Part shown: positions 34,378-44,657 of the stretch, one piece after another
How positions within the stretch are numbered: position 1 is the first letter of the stretch
Layout: each line of letters starts with the position of its first letter
Source of the DNA: Pseudomonas parafulva
GTDB lineage: Bacteria > Pseudomonadota > Gammaproteobacteria > Pseudomonadales > Pseudomonadaceae
NCBI RefSeq assembly: GCF_002021815.1
Contig: NZ_CP019952.1
Coordinates: 1,395,001 to 1,459,000 of the forward strand
Length of the DNA stretch: 64,000 nucleotides
Direction: 5' to 3'
Translations under genes and position numbers: made by a program
Notes under the pieces: generated by a model
The model's database searches: none
The model's input: only the letters and a program-made list of their open reading frames with translations
Told to the model about the DNA's origin: nothing

Positions 34378-36594
34378 ATGCGCACAGGGATGTTGGCGCT
34401 CGCGCTTGGTCTGCTCAGTCTTTGCCTGGTACCTCAATTGCCATCGGTCGGGTGGCTGCTAATGCTTGCAGCGGGCGCCGTCGTCAGTCTGTTCACCCGG
34501 GGTTGGTTATTGGGTTTGTTCCTGCTGGGCTTCTGCTGGGCCTGTTGGTCTGCCAAGCAGGCCGTGGACGATCGTCTGGCGCCAGGGCTCGATGGTCGCA
34601 CCTTGTGGCTGGAAGGGCGGGTGGCCGGACTGCCGGCGCGCACTGCGCAAGGCGTGCGTTTCGAGCTTGAAGGCGCGCATTCCCGGCGTGCCGATTTGCC
34701 GCAACGCCTGCAATTGAGCTGGTTTGACGGACCACCGCTGCGTGCCGGCGAGCAGTGGCGCCTGGCCGTCACCCTGCAGCGGCCGACCGGCCTTCTAAAC
34801 CCCCACGGGCCCGATCGGGAGGCGCAGCTGCTGGCACGTCGGATCGGCGCCAGCGGAGCGGTGAAAGCCGGGCAGTTACTGACGCCCGCAGCAGTCGGGT
34901 GGCGCGATGGCCTGCGCGAGCGTCTGCTGGCGGTCGAAGCCCATGGTCGGCAAGCCGCGTTGGTGGCGTTGGTGCTTGGTGATGGAACCGGCCTGGCGCG
35001 CGAAGACTGGCAGGCGCTTCAGGCCACCGGCACCGTGCACCTGCTGGTGATTTCAGGCCAGCACATTGGCCTGGTGGCGGGTCTGCTCTATGCCGTGGTC
35101 GCGTGGTTAGCCCGCTGGGGGCTATGGCCGCCCCGGCTGCCGTGGCTGCCTTGGGCCTGTGTGCTGGCCATGAGTGCAGCGCTGGCCTACGGCTGGCTGG
35201 CCGGGGCAGGGGTGCCAGTACAGCGCGCCTGTCTGATGCTGGCCGTGGTGCTGCTGTGGCGCCTGCGCTTTCGTCACCTTGACGCGTTCCACCCCTTGTT
35301 ACTTGCCTTGGTTGCCGTTTTGCTGTTCGAGCCGTTGGCGGCGCTGCTTCCAGGCTTCTGGCTGTCATTCGGCGCCGTGGCCACGCTCATCTACAGCTTC
35401 AGTGCTCGGCTAGGGGCCTGGCGACCCTGGCAGGCATGGACGCGAGCGCAGTGGGTCATCGCCGTCGGGTTGCTCCCGGTGCTGCTGGCCGTGGGCTTGC
35501 CGGTGAGCCTGAGTGCCCCGTTGGCCAACCTGGTGGCGGTGCCGTGGGTGAGCCTGGCGGTATTGCCGCTGGCGCTGTTGGGCACTTTGTTGCTGCCGCT
35601 GGGCGACGCAGGTGAGGCATTGCTGTGGCTGGCAGGCGGCCTGCTGGATGTCTTGTTTCGCGCGCTAGCACTGGTCGCCCAGCAGCGCCCGGCATGGGTG
35701 CCTCCGGCACCGCCGTTGTGGGCCTGGCTGCTGGTATGCCTGGGCGCACTGCTGCTGTTGCTGCCACGGGGTGTGCCGCTGCGTGGGTTGGGCGCGGTGA
35801 TGCTTTTGGCGCTCTGGGTGCCTCGGGAGCCGGTCTCGCACGGCCAGGTCGAGGTCTGGCAGCTGGACGTGGGCCAAGGCTTGGCGGTGTTGCTGCGCAC
35901 CCGGCAGCACAGTCTGCTGTATGACGCCGGGCCGGCCAGGGGCGAAAACGATCTGGGTGAGCGGGTCGTGTTGCCCACCTTGCGCAAGTTGGGGGTCGAC
36001 AGCCTGGATGTGCTGCTGGTCAGTCACGCCCATGCCGATCACGCCGGCGGTGCAGGTGCGATCCAGCGCGGGCTGCCGGTCAGACGGGCGATTGGCGGTG
36101 AGCCGCTGGAAGAGGTTCAGTTACAGCCTTGCGTCAGTGGCGAGTCCTGGGAGTGGGACGGGGTTCGCTTTTCCCTGTGGCGCTGGGCGGATGCGCGCAC
36201 CAGCAATGACCGCTCCTGCGTGTTGCTGGTCGAGGCGTCGGGGGAGCGGTTGCTGCTGGCCGGTGACATGGAGGCGGGAGCCGAACGTGCGTGGCTGGCT
36301 GCCATGGATTCACCACGCATCGACTGGCTGCAGTCGCCGCACCACGGTAGCCGCAGTTCGTCGACCGAAGCTTTCATCCGCGCTGCGGCCCCGCGTGGGG
36401 TACTGATTTCCCGCGGGCGCAACAACAGCTTCGGGCATCCCCATGCACAGGTGGTCGAACGCTATCGCAGGCATGGCATGACCCTGCACGACACGGCAGT
36501 GGAGGGGGCGTTGCGTCTGGTGCTCGGTGCGCAAGCCGGGGTCGAGGGTATGCGCAGCCAGCGCCGCTTCTGGCGTGACGTCAGGGATGGTTAA
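34378..36594 (+). CDS. comEC: ComEC/Rec2 DNA-uptake channel
   Basis: 738 residues from the ATG at 34378 (GGAG at 9 nt); the in-frame ATG at 34339 lacks a site. It has all three parts of ComEC: an N-terminal membrane and soluble DUF4131 segment, the multi-helix competence domain (HLLVISGQHIGLVAGLLYAV is its signature), and a C-terminal metallo-beta-lactamase fold. In the last, the metal-binding motif HAHADHAGG, GDMEAGAERAW and SPHHGSRSSS are intact. It transports single-stranded DNA across the inner membrane in competent bacteria. It is divergent from the DUF2062 gene and lies 61 bp before exbB, an arrangement common in pseudomonads. Confidence 0.94.
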   Translation: MRTGMLALALGLLSLCLVPQLPSVGWLLMLAAGAVVSLFTRGWLLGLFLLGFCWACWSAKQAVDDRLAPGLDGRTLWLEGRVAGLPARTAQGVRFELEGAHSRRADLPQRLQLSWFDGPPLRAGEQWRLAVTLQRPTGLLNPHGPDREAQLLARRIGASGAVKAGQLLTPAAVGWRDGLRERLLAVEAHGRQAALVALVLGDGTGLAREDWQALQATGTVHLLVISGQHIGLVAGLLYAVVAWLARWGLWPPRLPWLPWACVLAMSAALAYGWLAGAGVPVQRACLMLAVVLLWRLRFRHLDAFHPLLLALVAVLLFEPLAALLPGFWLSFGAVATLIYSFSARLGAWRPWQAWTRAQWVIAVGLLPVLLAVGLPVSLSAPLANLVAVPWVSLAVLPLALLGTLLLPLGDAGEALLWLAGGLLDVLFRALALVAQQRPAWVPPAPPLWAWLLVCLGALLLLLPRGVPLRGLGAVMLLALWVPREPVSHGQVEVWQLDVGQGLAVLLRTRQHSLLYDAGPARGENDLGERVVLPTLRKLGVDSLDVLLVSHAHADHAGGAGAIQRGLPVRRAIGGEPLEEVQLQPCVSGESWEWDGVRFSLWRWADARTSNDRSCVLLVEASGERLLLAGDMEAGAERAWLAAMDSPRIDWLQSPHHGSRSSSTEAFIRAAAPRGVLISRGRNNSFGHPHAQVVERYRRHGMTLHDTAVEGALRLVLGAQAGVEGMRSQRRFWRDVRDG

Positions 36595-36655
36595 TGCTGA
36601 TGAGCGCCTGCCGCGCCTATGGTAAAGTGGCGACCTTTTCCAGAGGGCTTCTACT

Positions 36656-37291
36656 GTGTGGGAATTGGTCAAGTCCGGCGGTTGGATGATGCTGCCGATC
36701 ATTCTGAGTTCCATCGCCGCCATGGCTATCGTTGTCGAGCGCCTGTGGACCCTGCGCGCCAGTCGCGTCAGCCCGCCCCACCTGCTGGGCCAGGTGTGGA
36801 TGTGGATCAAGGACAAGCAACTGACCAGTGACAAGCTCAAGGCTCTGCGTGCCGACTCGCCCTTGGGCGAAATCCTCGCGGCGGGGCTGGCCAACTCGCG
36901 TCATGGTCGCGAAATCATGAAAGAGTGCATCGAGGAAGCCGCCTCACGCGTTATCCACGAGCTCGAGCGCTACATCGGCACGCTGGGCACCATCGCCGCC
37001 ATGGCGCCGCTGCTGGGCCTGCTGGGCACCGTGCTGGGCATGATCGACATCTTCAGCGCGTTCATGGGGTCGCAGATGACCGCCAACGCCGCGGTGCTGG
37101 CGGGTGGCATTTCTAAGGCGCTGGTAACCACGGCGGCCGGGCTGATGGTGGGTATCCCGGCGGTGTTCTTCCACCGCTTTCTGCTGCGCCGTATCGACGA
37201 GCTGGTGGTCGGTATGGAGCAGGAGGCAATCAAGCTGGTGGAAGTGATTCAGGGTGACCGTGAGGTGGAAGTGGCTGGAGGCAAGGCGTGA
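36656..37291 (+). CDS. exbB: ExbB/TolQ-type proton channel subunit
   Basis: 211 residues with a GTG start (AGAGGG 8 nt upstream). Three membrane helices in the MotA/TolQ/ExbB pattern: MMLPIILSSIAAMAIVVERL at the N-terminus, then GTLGTIAAMAPLLGLLGTVL and ALVTTAAGLMVGIPAVFF separated by the cytoplasmic loop. It forms the proton-motive-force-driven pentamer that energises outer-membrane processes. Its stop overlaps the GTG start of exbD, so the pair is coupled. It is the comEC-lpxK-linked ExbB paralog rather than the tonB-linked one; the partner energised is unknown. Confidence 0.9.
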   Translation: MWELVKSGGWMMLPIILSSIAAMAIVVERLWTLRASRVSPPHLLGQVWMWIKDKQLTSDKLKALRADSPLGEILAAGLANSRHGREIMKECIEEAASRVIHELERYIGTLGTIAAMAPLLGLLGTVLGMIDIFSAFMGSQMTANAAVLAGGISKALVTTAAGLMVGIPAVFFHRFLLRRIDELVVGMEQEAIKLVEVIQGDREVEVAGGKA

Positions 37292-37722
37292 AGTTTCGGC
37301 GCAATCGCCAGCGCGAGAATATCGACATCAACCTGGCGTCGTTGATCGACGTGGTGTTCGTGCTGTTGCTGTTCTTCGTGGTCACCACCACGTTCACCCG
37401 CGAAACCCAGCTACGCGTCGAGTTGCCCGAAGCGGCCAGCGCCGAGCGGGCACCGGGCGATGAGGGCAAGCTGGTAGAAATCACCATCAGTGCCGATGGG
37501 GTGTACTCGGTCAACAACCATCTGCTGCCCAAGAGCGATCTGGCCACCCTCAGCGAGGCCATCGAGCGTGAATCAGGTGGCGACAACAAGCTGCCCCTGG
37601 CCATCAGTGCCGATGGCAAGACCCCGCACCAGGCTGTGGTCACCGCAATGGATGCTGCCGGCAAGCTCGGCTTCAGCCAATTGCGCATGACCACCGTCGA
37701 GGCGGCCCAGAGCACACCTTGA
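37288..37722 (+). CDS. exbD: ExbD/TolR-type proton channel subunit
   Basis: 144 residues with a GTG start overlapping the exbB stop. The single membrane helix [19 protein letters not shown] carries the conserved Asp needed for proton flow, and a periplasmic domain ([15 protein letters not shown]...) follows. It works with the preceding ExbB. The stop codon overlaps the lpxK start (TGATG). Confidence 0.92.
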   Translation: MKFRRNRQRENIDINLASLIDVVFVLLLFFVVTTTFTRETQLRVELPEAASAERAPGDEGKLVEITISADGVYSVNNHLLPKSDLATLSEAIERESGGDNKLPLAISADGKTPHQAVVTAMDAAGKLGFSQLRMTTVEAAQSTP

Positions 37723-38723
37723 TGACACTAGCCGATCGCCTGCTTGCTGCCTGGTACACCGGCCATCCGGCACTGGCATTGCTGCGTCCGCTGGAAGCGC
37801 TGTACCGCTGGGTGGTCAAACGCAAGCGCAGGCGTTTTCTCAACGACGAGCGCGCTAGCTATCGCGCTCCGGTGCCCGTCATCGTGGTGGGAAACATCAC
37901 TGTCGGCGGTACCGGCAAGACTCCTATGATTCTCTGGCTGATCGAGCACTGCCGCCAGCGGGGGTTGAGGGTGGGAGTGGTCAGCCGTGGCTATGGCGCC
38001 AAGCCGCCGCAGTTCCCTTGGCGGGTGACGGCCGATCAGGCGGCCGAACAGGCAGGCGACGAGCCGCTGTTGATCGTGCAACGTACCGGTGTGCCGCTGA
38101 TGATCGATCCGGACCGCGCACGTGCGGTGCAGGCCCTGCTGGTCAGCGAACCCCTGGACTTGATTCTGTGTGACGACGGCATGCAGCACTACCGCCTGGC
38201 GCGAGACCTGGAATTGGTATTGATCGACGCAGCCCGCGGCCTGGGCAATCGCCGATGCCTACCGGCCGGCCCCTTGCGCGAGCCTGTCGAGCGTCTGAAT
38301 GCGGCCGACGCAGTATTGTTCAATGGTGCAGCACTAGACAGTGCCGAGGGCTTTGGTTTTCGCCTGCAACCCAGCGCGTTGGTCAACCTGCGCACGGGCG
38401 AGCGCCGTGCACTCGACCATTTTCCCGCAGGCCAGCGCCTGCATGCGGTGGCCGGCATTGGTAACCCTCAGCGTTTTTTCAATACCTTGCAGGGCCTAGG
38501 CTGGCAGCCGCTGCCGCATCCCTTTGCAGACCACGCGCAATTCAATGCCCGAAACCTTGCCTTCACACCGTCACTGCCGCTCATCATGACCGAGAAGGAT
38601 GCGGTGAAGTGCCGCTCTTTTGCCGCCGAGAACTGGTGGTACCTGGCTGTAGAAGCACAACCCACGCCGGCATTTGGCACTTGGTTCGACCTGCAGTTGC
38701 AACGTTTGCTACCCAAGCCCTGA
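37722..38723 (+). CDS. lpxK: Tetraacyldisaccharide 4'-kinase
   Basis: 333 residues. The ATG at 37722 overlaps the exbD stop. The P-loop [15 protein letters not shown], unusual in lying after an N-terminal membrane-contact helix, is diagnostic of LpxK. Other blocks seen are [28 protein letters not shown] and [13 protein letters not shown], with the catalytic Asp. It phosphorylates the 4' position of the lipid A precursor at the inner membrane. It starts an operon of overlapping or closely spaced genes (lpxK-ycaR-kdsB-ptp-murB) mixing lipopolysaccharide and peptidoglycan synthesis. Confidence 0.96.
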   Translation: MTLADRLLAAWYTGHPALALLRPLEALYRWVVKRKRRRFLNDERASYRAPVPVIVVGNITVGGTGKTPMILWLIEHCRQRGLRVGVVSRGYGAKPPQFPWRVTADQAAEQAGDEPLLIVQRTGVPLMIDPDRARAVQALLVSEPLDLILCDDGMQHYRLARDLELVLIDAARGLGNRRCLPAGPLREPVERLNAADAVLFNGAALDSAEGFGFRLQPSALVNLRTGERRALDHFPAGQRLHAVAGIGNPQRFFNTLQGLGWQPLPHPFADHAQFNARNLAFTPSLPLIMTEKDAVKCRSFAAENWWYLAVEAQPTPAFGTWFDLQLQRLLPKP

Positions 38724-38766
38724 TCCCGTTTTCAATTTCGGCCTTCTGGCCTAGAGGAAGCCTTCA

Positions 38767-38952
38767 ATGGACACCAAACTGCTCGATATCCTGGCCTGCC
38801 CGATCACCAAGGGCCCGCTCAAGCTCAGCGCCGACAAGACCGAGCTGATCAGCAAGGGCGCCGGCCTTGCCTATCCCATTCGCGACGGTATCCCGGTGAT
38901 GCTGGAAAGCGAGGCACGTACCCTGACCGATGATGAGCGCCTGGACAAATGA
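38767..38952 (+). CDS. ycaR: Trm112-like protein YcaR (UPF0434)
   Basis: 61 residues. The sequence [16 protein letters not shown] and [19 protein letters not shown] match the short Trm112-type zinc-ribbon-like family found between lpxK and kdsB in many gammaproteobacteria. Only one Cys (ACP) remains, so no zinc site. Its stop overlaps the kdsB start. Role unknown. Confidence 0.93.
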   Translation: MDTKLLDILACPITKGPLKLSADKTELISKGAGLAYPIRDGIPVMLESEARTLTDDERLDK

Positions 38953-39710
38953 ACCTGGACTTCACCGTCGTCATTCCAGCCCGTCTGCGCTCCACACGCC
39001 TGCCAGGCAAGCCCCTGCTGCCCATCGCCGGTAAACCAATGGTGCAACACGTATGGGAACAGGCGCGCAGGAGTGCCGCCAGTCGCGTTGTCATTGCAAC
39101 CGACGATGCCAGTATCTTTGAGGCTTGCCAGGCATTTGGCGCTGAGGTGCTGATGACCCGCGTGGACCATGAGTCCGGCACCGACCGTCTGGCCGAAGTG
39201 GCCGTGCAGCTTGGCCTGCCCAGCGAGGCCATCGTGGTCAATGTGCAAGGTGACGAGCCGCTGATCCCGCCGGTGATCATCGACCAAGTGGCCGCCAACC
39301 TGGCGGCTAATCCGCACGCCGGTATCGCGACTTTGGCCGAGCCCATCCATGAGCCGCAAGCGGTGTTCAACCCCAACGCAGTCAAGGTAGTGAGCGACAA
39401 GAACGGCCTGGCCCTGAGCTTTAGCCGTGCGCCGCTGCCGTGGGCGCGCGATGCGTTTGCCAAAGGTCAGGAGCTGCCGCCCGGTGTGCCTTACCGCCGC
39501 CATATTGGCATGTACGCCTACCGGGTTGGTTTCCTCCATGATTTCGTCGGTTGGGGCCCATGCTGGCTGGAGCAGACCGAAGCGCTGGAGCAGCTGCGTG
39601 CGTTGTGGCACGGCGTGCGGATCCATGTGGAGGATGCCATCGAGGCACCCGCCGTGGGCGTGGACACCCCTGAAGACCTGGAGCGCGTACGGCGCTTGCT
39701 GGAGGCCTGA
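38949..39710 (+). CDS. kdsB: CMP-KDO synthetase
   Basis: 253 residues. It opens with [17 protein letters not shown], the CTP-binding loop of the family. Also present are [26 protein letters not shown] with the metal-binding Asp, and [15 protein letters not shown]. It activates 3-deoxy-D-manno-octulosonate with CTP for lipid A-core assembly, in the cytoplasm. ATGA overlaps link it to ycaR and, by one base, to the phosphatase gene after it. Confidence 0.96.
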   Translation: MNLDFTVVIPARLRSTRLPGKPLLPIAGKPMVQHVWEQARRSAASRVVIATDDASIFEACQAFGAEVLMTRVDHESGTDRLAEVAVQLGLPSEAIVVNVQGDEPLIPPVIIDQVAANLAANPHAGIATLAEPIHEPQAVFNPNAVKVVSDKNGLALSFSRAPLPWARDAFAKGQELPPGVPYRRHIGMYAYRVGFLHDFVGWGPCWLEQTEALEQLRALWHGVRIHVEDAIEAPAVGVDTPEDLERVRRLLEA

Positions 39711-40174
39711 TGCGCGTTCTGTTCGTGTGCCTGGGCAACATCTGCCGCTCGCCGACTGCCGAAGGCGTGCTGCGTCATCAACTGCAGGCCGCCGGGCTTG
39801 CCGATCAGGTGCAGGTGGCCTCGGCCGGCACGGGCGACTGGCACGTTGGCAAGGCGCCCGACGGGCGCACCCTCAAGGCCGCACTGGCACGTGGCTACGA
39901 CCTGTCGGAGCAGCGCGCCCAGCAGGTCAAGGTGGGGCACTTTGCCGAGTTCGACCTGGTACTGGCAATGGATCAGAGCAACCTGCGCGATTTGCGTGCT
40001 CTGCGCCCGCATGCGGCGATAGGCGAGCTCGACCTGTTTTTGCGCCGCTACGGTTCTGCGCTCGATGAAGTTCCAGACCCGTACTATGGCGGTGCCGATG
40101 GTTTCGAGCAGGTGCTCGACCTGATCGAAGCCGCCTGCCAAGCGCTGGTCGTGGAAATCAAGGGGCGGTTATGA
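39710..40174 (+). CDS. Low-molecular-weight protein-tyrosine phosphatase
   Basis: 154 residues. The phosphate-binding loop VCLGNICRSPTAEGVL near the N-terminus has the Cys-x5-Arg-Ser signature, and DPYYGGADGFEQVLDL near the C-terminus gives the general-acid Asp. All catalytic residues are present. In many pseudomonads this gene sits between kdsB and murB; the natural substrate is not settled, though envelope polysaccharide control is often proposed. It overlaps kdsB by one base and murB by four. Confidence 0.93.
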   Translation: MRVLFVCLGNICRSPTAEGVLRHQLQAAGLADQVQVASAGTGDWHVGKAPDGRTLKAALARGYDLSEQRAQQVKVGHFAEFDLVLAMDQSNLRDLRALRPHAAIGELDLFLRRYGSALDEVPDPYYGGADGFEQVLDLIEAACQALVVEIKGRL

Positions 40175-41190
40175 CGGGGCAATGGCAAGAGCAGGTCTCG
40201 CTCAAGCCGTACAACACGTTTGGCATCGACGTGAAAGCGCGCTACTTCAGCCAAGCCAAAGACGACCTGCAGGTGCGTCAGGCGCTGGACGCTGCGCAGC
40301 AGCAGGGTATACCCGTGCTGGTGATCGGCGGGGGAAGCAACCTGCTGCTAACCCGCGATGTCGATGCCCTGGTGCTGCACGTCTCAAGCCAGGGCCGCCA
40401 CGTGGTCAGTGACGATGGTGAGCGCGTTTTGGTCGAGGCCGAGGCGGGTGAGGCCTGGCACCCGTTCGTGCAGTGGACGCTCGCGCAGGGCTTTTGCGGG
40501 CTGGAGAACCTCAGCCTGATTCCCGGCACAGTGGGTGCTGCCCCCATGCAGAACGTGGGCGCTTATGGCGTAGAGATCAAGGATGTCTTCGCCGGCCTGA
40601 CCGCGTTGGACCGCAAGACGGGTGACGTCTGTGACTTCGCCTTGGCCGACTGCGCGTTCGGCTACCGTGACAGCGTGTTCAAGCGTAACCCTGGTCGCTG
40701 GCTGATCCTGCGTGTGCGCTTCGCCTTGAGTCGCACCTTGCAGGCGCGCTTGGACTACGGCCCGGTGCGTCAGCGCCTGGCCGAGCAGGGCACTACCGCG
40801 CTCACTGCGCAGGCCATCAGCGATGCCATCTGCAGCATTCGTCGTGAAAAATTGCCTGATCCGGCCGAGCTGGGTAATGCCGGGAGCTTTTTCAAGAACC
40901 CTGTGGTTGCGGCGCAGGTGTTTGAGCGTATCCGTACGCAACATCCAGGTGTCATTGCTTACCCGCAGGCCGATGGCCAGGTGAAGCTGGCAGCAGGCTG
41001 GCTGATCGAACAGGCGGGCTGGAAGGGCTATCGAGAAGGCGATGCCGGGGTGCATCGCCTGCAATCGCTGGTGCTGGTCAACTATGGCCAGGCGAGCGGG
41101 GCGCAAATGCATGCCCTGGCGCGGCGGATCCAGGTCGACATCCTTGAGCGGTTCGGGGTTGAGCTGGAGATGGAGCCCAATCTTTATTGA
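40171..41190 (+). CDS. murB: UDP-N-acetylenolpyruvoylglucosamine reductase
   Basis: 339 residues, a type I MurB. FAD-binding blocks are LVIGGGSNLLLT and GLENLSLIPGTVGAAPMQNV. The type I Tyr loop FGYRDSVFK, the catalytic Ser in GNAGSFFKNP and the C-terminal Glu in ELEMEPNLY are present. It reduces the enolpyruvyl group to give UDP-MurNAc, the second committed step of peptidoglycan synthesis. It closes the operon: a strong terminator follows 62 bp later. Confidence 0.96.
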   Translation: MTGQWQEQVSLKPYNTFGIDVKARYFSQAKDDLQVRQALDAAQQQGIPVLVIGGGSNLLLTRDVDALVLHVSSQGRHVVSDDGERVLVEAEAGEAWHPFVQWTLAQGFCGLENLSLIPGTVGAAPMQNVGAYGVEIKDVFAGLTALDRKTGDVCDFALADCAFGYRDSVFKRNPGRWLILRVRFALSRTLQARLDYGPVRQRLAEQGTTALTAQAISDAICSIRREKLPDPAELGNAGSFFKNPVVAAQVFERIRTQHPGVIAYPQADGQVKLAAGWLIEQAGWKGYREGDAGVHRLQSLVLVNYGQASGAQMHALARRIQVDILERFGVELEMEPNLY

Positions 41191-41251
41191 TACTGCCTAC
41201 GGCAACTTCCTAGGCGCCGTGTCCGCCGACCACGGTAAACGCCCGACCAAG

Positions 41252-41287
41252 AAAAAGCCCCGCCAGTTCGCACTGGCGGGGCTTTTT
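41252..41287. terminator. Bidirectional terminator between murB and rne
   Basis: A long perfect stem (AAAAAGCCCCGCCAGT with its complement, loop TCGC) with A and T runs on both sides serves the convergent murB and rne transcripts. The rne stop codon is 17 bp away. Confidence 0.95.
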
Positions 41288-41303
41288 CATTCAGCCTTGG
41301 CTA

Positions 41304-44300
41304 TCAACCCTGGTAGGTTTTTGGCTCGTCGGCGGTCTCTGGTGTTGGCTCGTCGGTAGCAGCGCCAGCCTGAGCGGCTTTGGCGGCAGCTTCGGCTTCA
41401 CGCTTGCGGCGACGCACTTCACGTGGATCGTTTGGTGCGCGGCCGTTGGACAGCATGACGGTGGCAGGCTCTGCCGCGGCAGCTGGGGCTGGCTCAGGCT
41501 CAGGCGCAACCGTTTCAGGCGCGGCCAAAACCTCTGGCTGGGCCTCTACCGCCGGGGCAGGCTGTTCGGCAACCGGGGCGACCTCGATCACAGAGGGTGC
41601 CTGCTCGATTTCGCCGGCTTCGATGGCCGGGGCTTCTGCAGGCACTTCGGTGATCAGCGCTTCGGGTGCCTGAACGTCTGCCGGGGCTTCAACGACTGAG
41701 GTTTCGGTGGTCGCGGCTGGCTCAGCAACGGGCGCCTGTTCGATTACCGGCTGCGGGGCGACTTCGACCACTGGCACGGCCGAGGCCTCGACAAATGGCG
41801 CTGGCTCGCTGATCGGTTGCTCGACCACTGGGGCCACGGCGACCGCTTCTGCTGGAACTACAGTTTCAGCTTGCTTGGCCGGTTGAGCGATTTCGCTGCT
41901 GTCGGTTGGGGCAACAGCGGCGACTTCGGCGGTAGCGCGCTCGGCCTGCTGATTGGCCTGGGCTTCGGCGTCGGTGCTGATGTTGCTGGTTGCAACCGCA
42001 GCGGTCACCGCAATACCTGCGGCCAGCTCTGCGCCCAGCTCGGTGGCCTGGCGCTGTTGAGGCTGCTCTTCGCTGCCTTCTTCTTCGCCGTCGATCAGCT
42101 CACCGTTGGCGTTGCGCTGGCGCTCGCGACGGTTGCTGCGGCGACGCTGGCCACGCGACCGGCGGCGCGGACGCTCGCCATCGTTGCCGTCCTGCTCGTC
42201 CTGTAGCTGCTCTTCGTTCGGCAGTTGCTCTTCGGCCATTTCGGCAGCGTGTTCGGCAGCTTCCTCGGCCGCGCGTGGCTGACGTTCTTCACGAGGTTGG
42301 CGCGGGGCGCGTTCTTCCCGGGCGGCACGCTCTTCGCGAGGCGCTCGGTCTTCACGTGGTGCACGTTCTTCGCGAGGCGCGCGTTCTTCACGCGGAGCAC
42401 GTTCTTCGCGAGGTGCGCGGTCTTCACGCGGAGCACGTTCCTCGCGAGGTGCGCGGTCTTCACGCGGAGCACGCTCTTCGCGAGGTGCGCGGTCTTCACG
42501 TGGAGCCCGTTCTTCGCGAGGCGCACGCTCTTCACGTGGGGTACGTTCTTCGCGAGCTACACGTTCTTCACGGGGCTGACGCTCCTCGCGTTCTACTGGC
42601 GGCGTGGCGTCCAGCGGCTCGCGCAGTTCACGCACGCGCTCTTCGCCACGGTTGCCGCGACGGTCCTCGCGAGACTGGCGTGGTGCACGCTCTTCGCGCG
42701 GGGCACGTTCTTCTCGTGGGGCACGTTCTTCACGCGCAGCACGCTCCTCGCGTGGCTGGCGATCCTCGCGCGGGGTACGTTCGGCACGTTCTTCACGCGG
42801 CTTGCGCTCTTCATCGCGGCGACCGTTGCGGTTACGGCTCTGCTGCCGTCCGTTACGGCGTTCCTCGTTACGCGGGCTGCGTTCGGTAGTCGGCTTTTCC
42901 GCAGCAGGGGCGACAGGGGCGGCAGCAGGTTCTTCCTTGCCAGCGAACAGGCTCACCAGCGACTTCACCAGGCCCTTGAACAGGCTTGCCTCCGGGGCGC
43001 TTGGGGCAGGGGCGGCGGCTGGCGCAGGCTGTGGCTCCTCGCTGGCTGGCACGGGTGCATTCGCACGGGCCGGTGCGGTTTTCACGGCGGCTTCCTGGCG
43101 AACCAGGGTGCGGGTGGCGGTTGGCTGTGGCGCTTCTTCGGTCTCGCTGGCAGCGATTTCGTAGCTGGACTGGTTGTTCAACACCTCGGGATTGTCGTCG
43201 CGCAGGCGCTGGACTTCGAAGTGTGGGGTTTCCAGGTGATCGTTTGGCAGGATGATGATGCGCGCACGGGTGCGCAGCTCGATCTTGGTGATGGAGTTGC
43301 GCTTCTCGTTGAGCAGGAAGGCGGCCACCGGGATCGGCACCTGGGCGCGGACTTCGGCAGTGCGATCCTTCAGCGCCTCTTCTTCGATCAGGCGCAGGAT
43401 AGCCAGCGACAGCGATTCCACGTCACGGATGATGCCGGTGCCCGAGCAGCGCGGGCAGACGATGCCGCTGCTTTCGCCCAGCGACGGACGCAGGCGTTGA
43501 CGGGACATTTCCAGCAGGCCGAAGCGCGAGATGCGGCCAACCTGCACGCGAGCGCGGTCGGCCTCAAGGCATTCACGCACACGCTCTTCCACGGCGCGCT
43601 GGTTCTTGGCAGGGGTCATGTCGATGAAGTCGATGACGATCAGGCCGCCGATGTCGCGCAGACGCAGCTGACGGGCGATTTCCTCAGCCGCTTCCAGGTT
43701 GGTCTGCAGGGCGGTTTCCTCGATGTCGCTGCCCTTGGTGGCGCGCGCCGAGTTGATGTCGATGGACACCAGCGCTTCGGTCGGATCGATCACGATCGAA
43801 CCGCCCGATGGCAGCTCGACCACGCGCTGGAAAGCGGTCTCGATCTGGCTTTCGATCTGGAAGCGGTTGAACAGCGGGACGCTGTCTTCGTATAGCTTGA
43901 CCTTGCTGGCGTATTGCGGCATGACCTGGCGAATGAAGGTCAGGGCTTCTTCCTGGGCATCAATGCTGTCGATCAGCACTTCGCCGATGTCCTGGCGCAG
44001 GTAGTCGCGGATGGCGCGGATGATGACGTTGCTTTCCTGGTAGATCAGGAACGGCGCGGCGCGGTCCAGCGAAGCTTCCTTGATGGCGGTCCACAGCTGC
44101 AGCAGGTAGTCCAGGTCCCACTGCATCTCTTCGCTGCTGCGGCCAAGGCCCGCGGTGCGAACGATCAGGCCCATGTCGCCTGGTACGGTCAGGCCATTGA
44201 GCGCTTCGCGCAACTCGTTGCGCTCTTCACCTTCGATGCGACGGGAAATGCCACCGGCGCGCGGGTTGTTGGGCATCAGCACCAGGTAGCGGCCGGCCAG

Positions 44301-44657
44301 GCTGATGAAGGTGGTGAGGGCCGCGCCTTTGTTGCCGCGCTCTTCCTTCTCGACCTGGACGATGACTTCCTGGCCTTCGCTGAGCACTTCCTTGATGTTG
44401 ACGCGGCCTTCAGGGGCCTTCTTGAAGTATTCGCGGGAGATTTCTTTCAACGGCAGGAAGCCGTGACGTTCGGAGCCGAAGTCGACGAAGGCGGCTTCGA
44501 GGCTGGGTTCGATGCGAGTGATCTTGCCTTTGTAGATGTTGGCCTTTTTCTGCTCTCGTGCACCGGATTCGATATCCAGGTCGTAGAGGCGTTGGCCGTC
44601 CACCAGGGCTACGCGCAACTCTTCGGGTTGAGTGGCGTTAATCAGCATTCTTTTCAT
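41304..44657 (-). CDS. rne: Ribonuclease E
   Basis: 1117 residues from [18 protein letters not shown]; the in-frame ATG 16 codons upstream lies in the leader. S1 RNA-binding domain ~residues 35-120 ([18 protein letters not shown]). The catalytic Asp pair is in [10 protein letters not shown] and [11 protein letters not shown], and the Zn-link CPRCSGTG joins protomers. After about residue 510 the protein becomes low-complexity: a long Arg-Glu-Arg-Ala-Pro repeat region (RNA binding) and then an Ala/Glu/Val/Pro-rich acidic tail that should scaffold the degradosome. The short basic C-terminus ([14 protein letters not shown]) is typical of pseudomonads. It initiates mRNA decay and processes rRNA and tRNA at the inner membrane. 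Confidence 0.97.
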   Translation of the reverse strand: MKRMLINATQPEELRVALVDGQRLYDLDIESGAREQKKANIYKGKITRIEPSLEAAFVDFGSERHGFLPLKEISREYFKKAPEGRVNIKEVLSEGQEVIVQVEKEERGNKGAALTTFISLAGRYLVLMPNNPRAGGISRRIEGEERNELREALNGLTVPGDMGLIVRTAGLGRSSEEMQWDLDYLLQLWTAIKEASLDRAAPFLIYQESNVIIRAIRDYLRQDIGEVLIDSIDAQEEALTFIRQVMPQYASKVKLYEDSVPLFNRFQIESQIETAFQRVVELPSGGSIVIDPTEALVSIDINSARATKGSDIEETALQTNLEAAEEIARQLRLRDIGGLIVIDFIDMTPAKNQRAVEERVRECLEADRARVQVGRISRFGLLEMSRQRLRPSLGESSGIVCPRCSGTGIIRDVESLSLAILRLIEEEALKDRTAEVRAQVPIPVAAFLLNEKRNSITKIELRTRARIIILPNDHLETPHFEVQRLRDDNPEVLNNQSSYEIAASETEEAPQPTATRTLVRQEAAVKTAPARANAPVPASEEPQPAPAAAPAPSAPEASLFKGLVKSLVSLFAGKEEPAAAPVAPAAEKPTTERSPRNEERRNGRQQSRNRNGRRDEERKPREERAERTPREDRQPREERAAREERAPREERAPREERAPRQSREDRRGNRGEERVRELREPLDATPPVEREERQPREERVAREERTPREERAPREERAPREDRAPREERAPREDRAPREERAPREDRAPREERAPREERAPREERAPREDRAPREERAAREERAPRQPREERQPRAAEEAAEHAAEMAEEQLPNEEQLQDEQDGNDGERPRRRSRGQRRRSNRRERQRNANGELIDGEEEGSEEQPQQRQATELGAELAAGIAVTAAVATSNISTDAEAQANQQAERATAEVAAVAPTDSSEIAQPAKQAETVVPAEAVAVAPVVEQPISEPAPFVEASAVPVVEVAPQPVIEQAPVAEPAATTETSVVEAPADVQAPEALITEVPAEAPAIEAGEIEQAPSVIEVAPVAEQPAPAVEAQPEVLAAPETVAPEPEPAPAAAAEPATVMLSNGRAPNDPREVRRRKREAEAAAKAAQAGAATDEPTPETADEPKTYQG
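42292..42780 (-). repeat. 18-bp tandem repeats in the rne C-terminal region
   Basis: Two blocks (about 42292-42590 and 42670-42780) of tandem 18-bp units encode the hexapeptide Arg-Ala-Pro-Arg-Glu-(Glu/Asp), roughly 18 or more times in all. Units are nearly identical at DNA level, so unequal recombination can change their number while keeping the frame. Confidence 0.85.

Noticed and set aside
42225..43895. 556-residue plus-strand ORF antisense to rne
   Set aside because: GC-rich shadow of the rne coding frame; composition is Phe/Arg/Thr repeats mirroring the Arg-Glu repeat.
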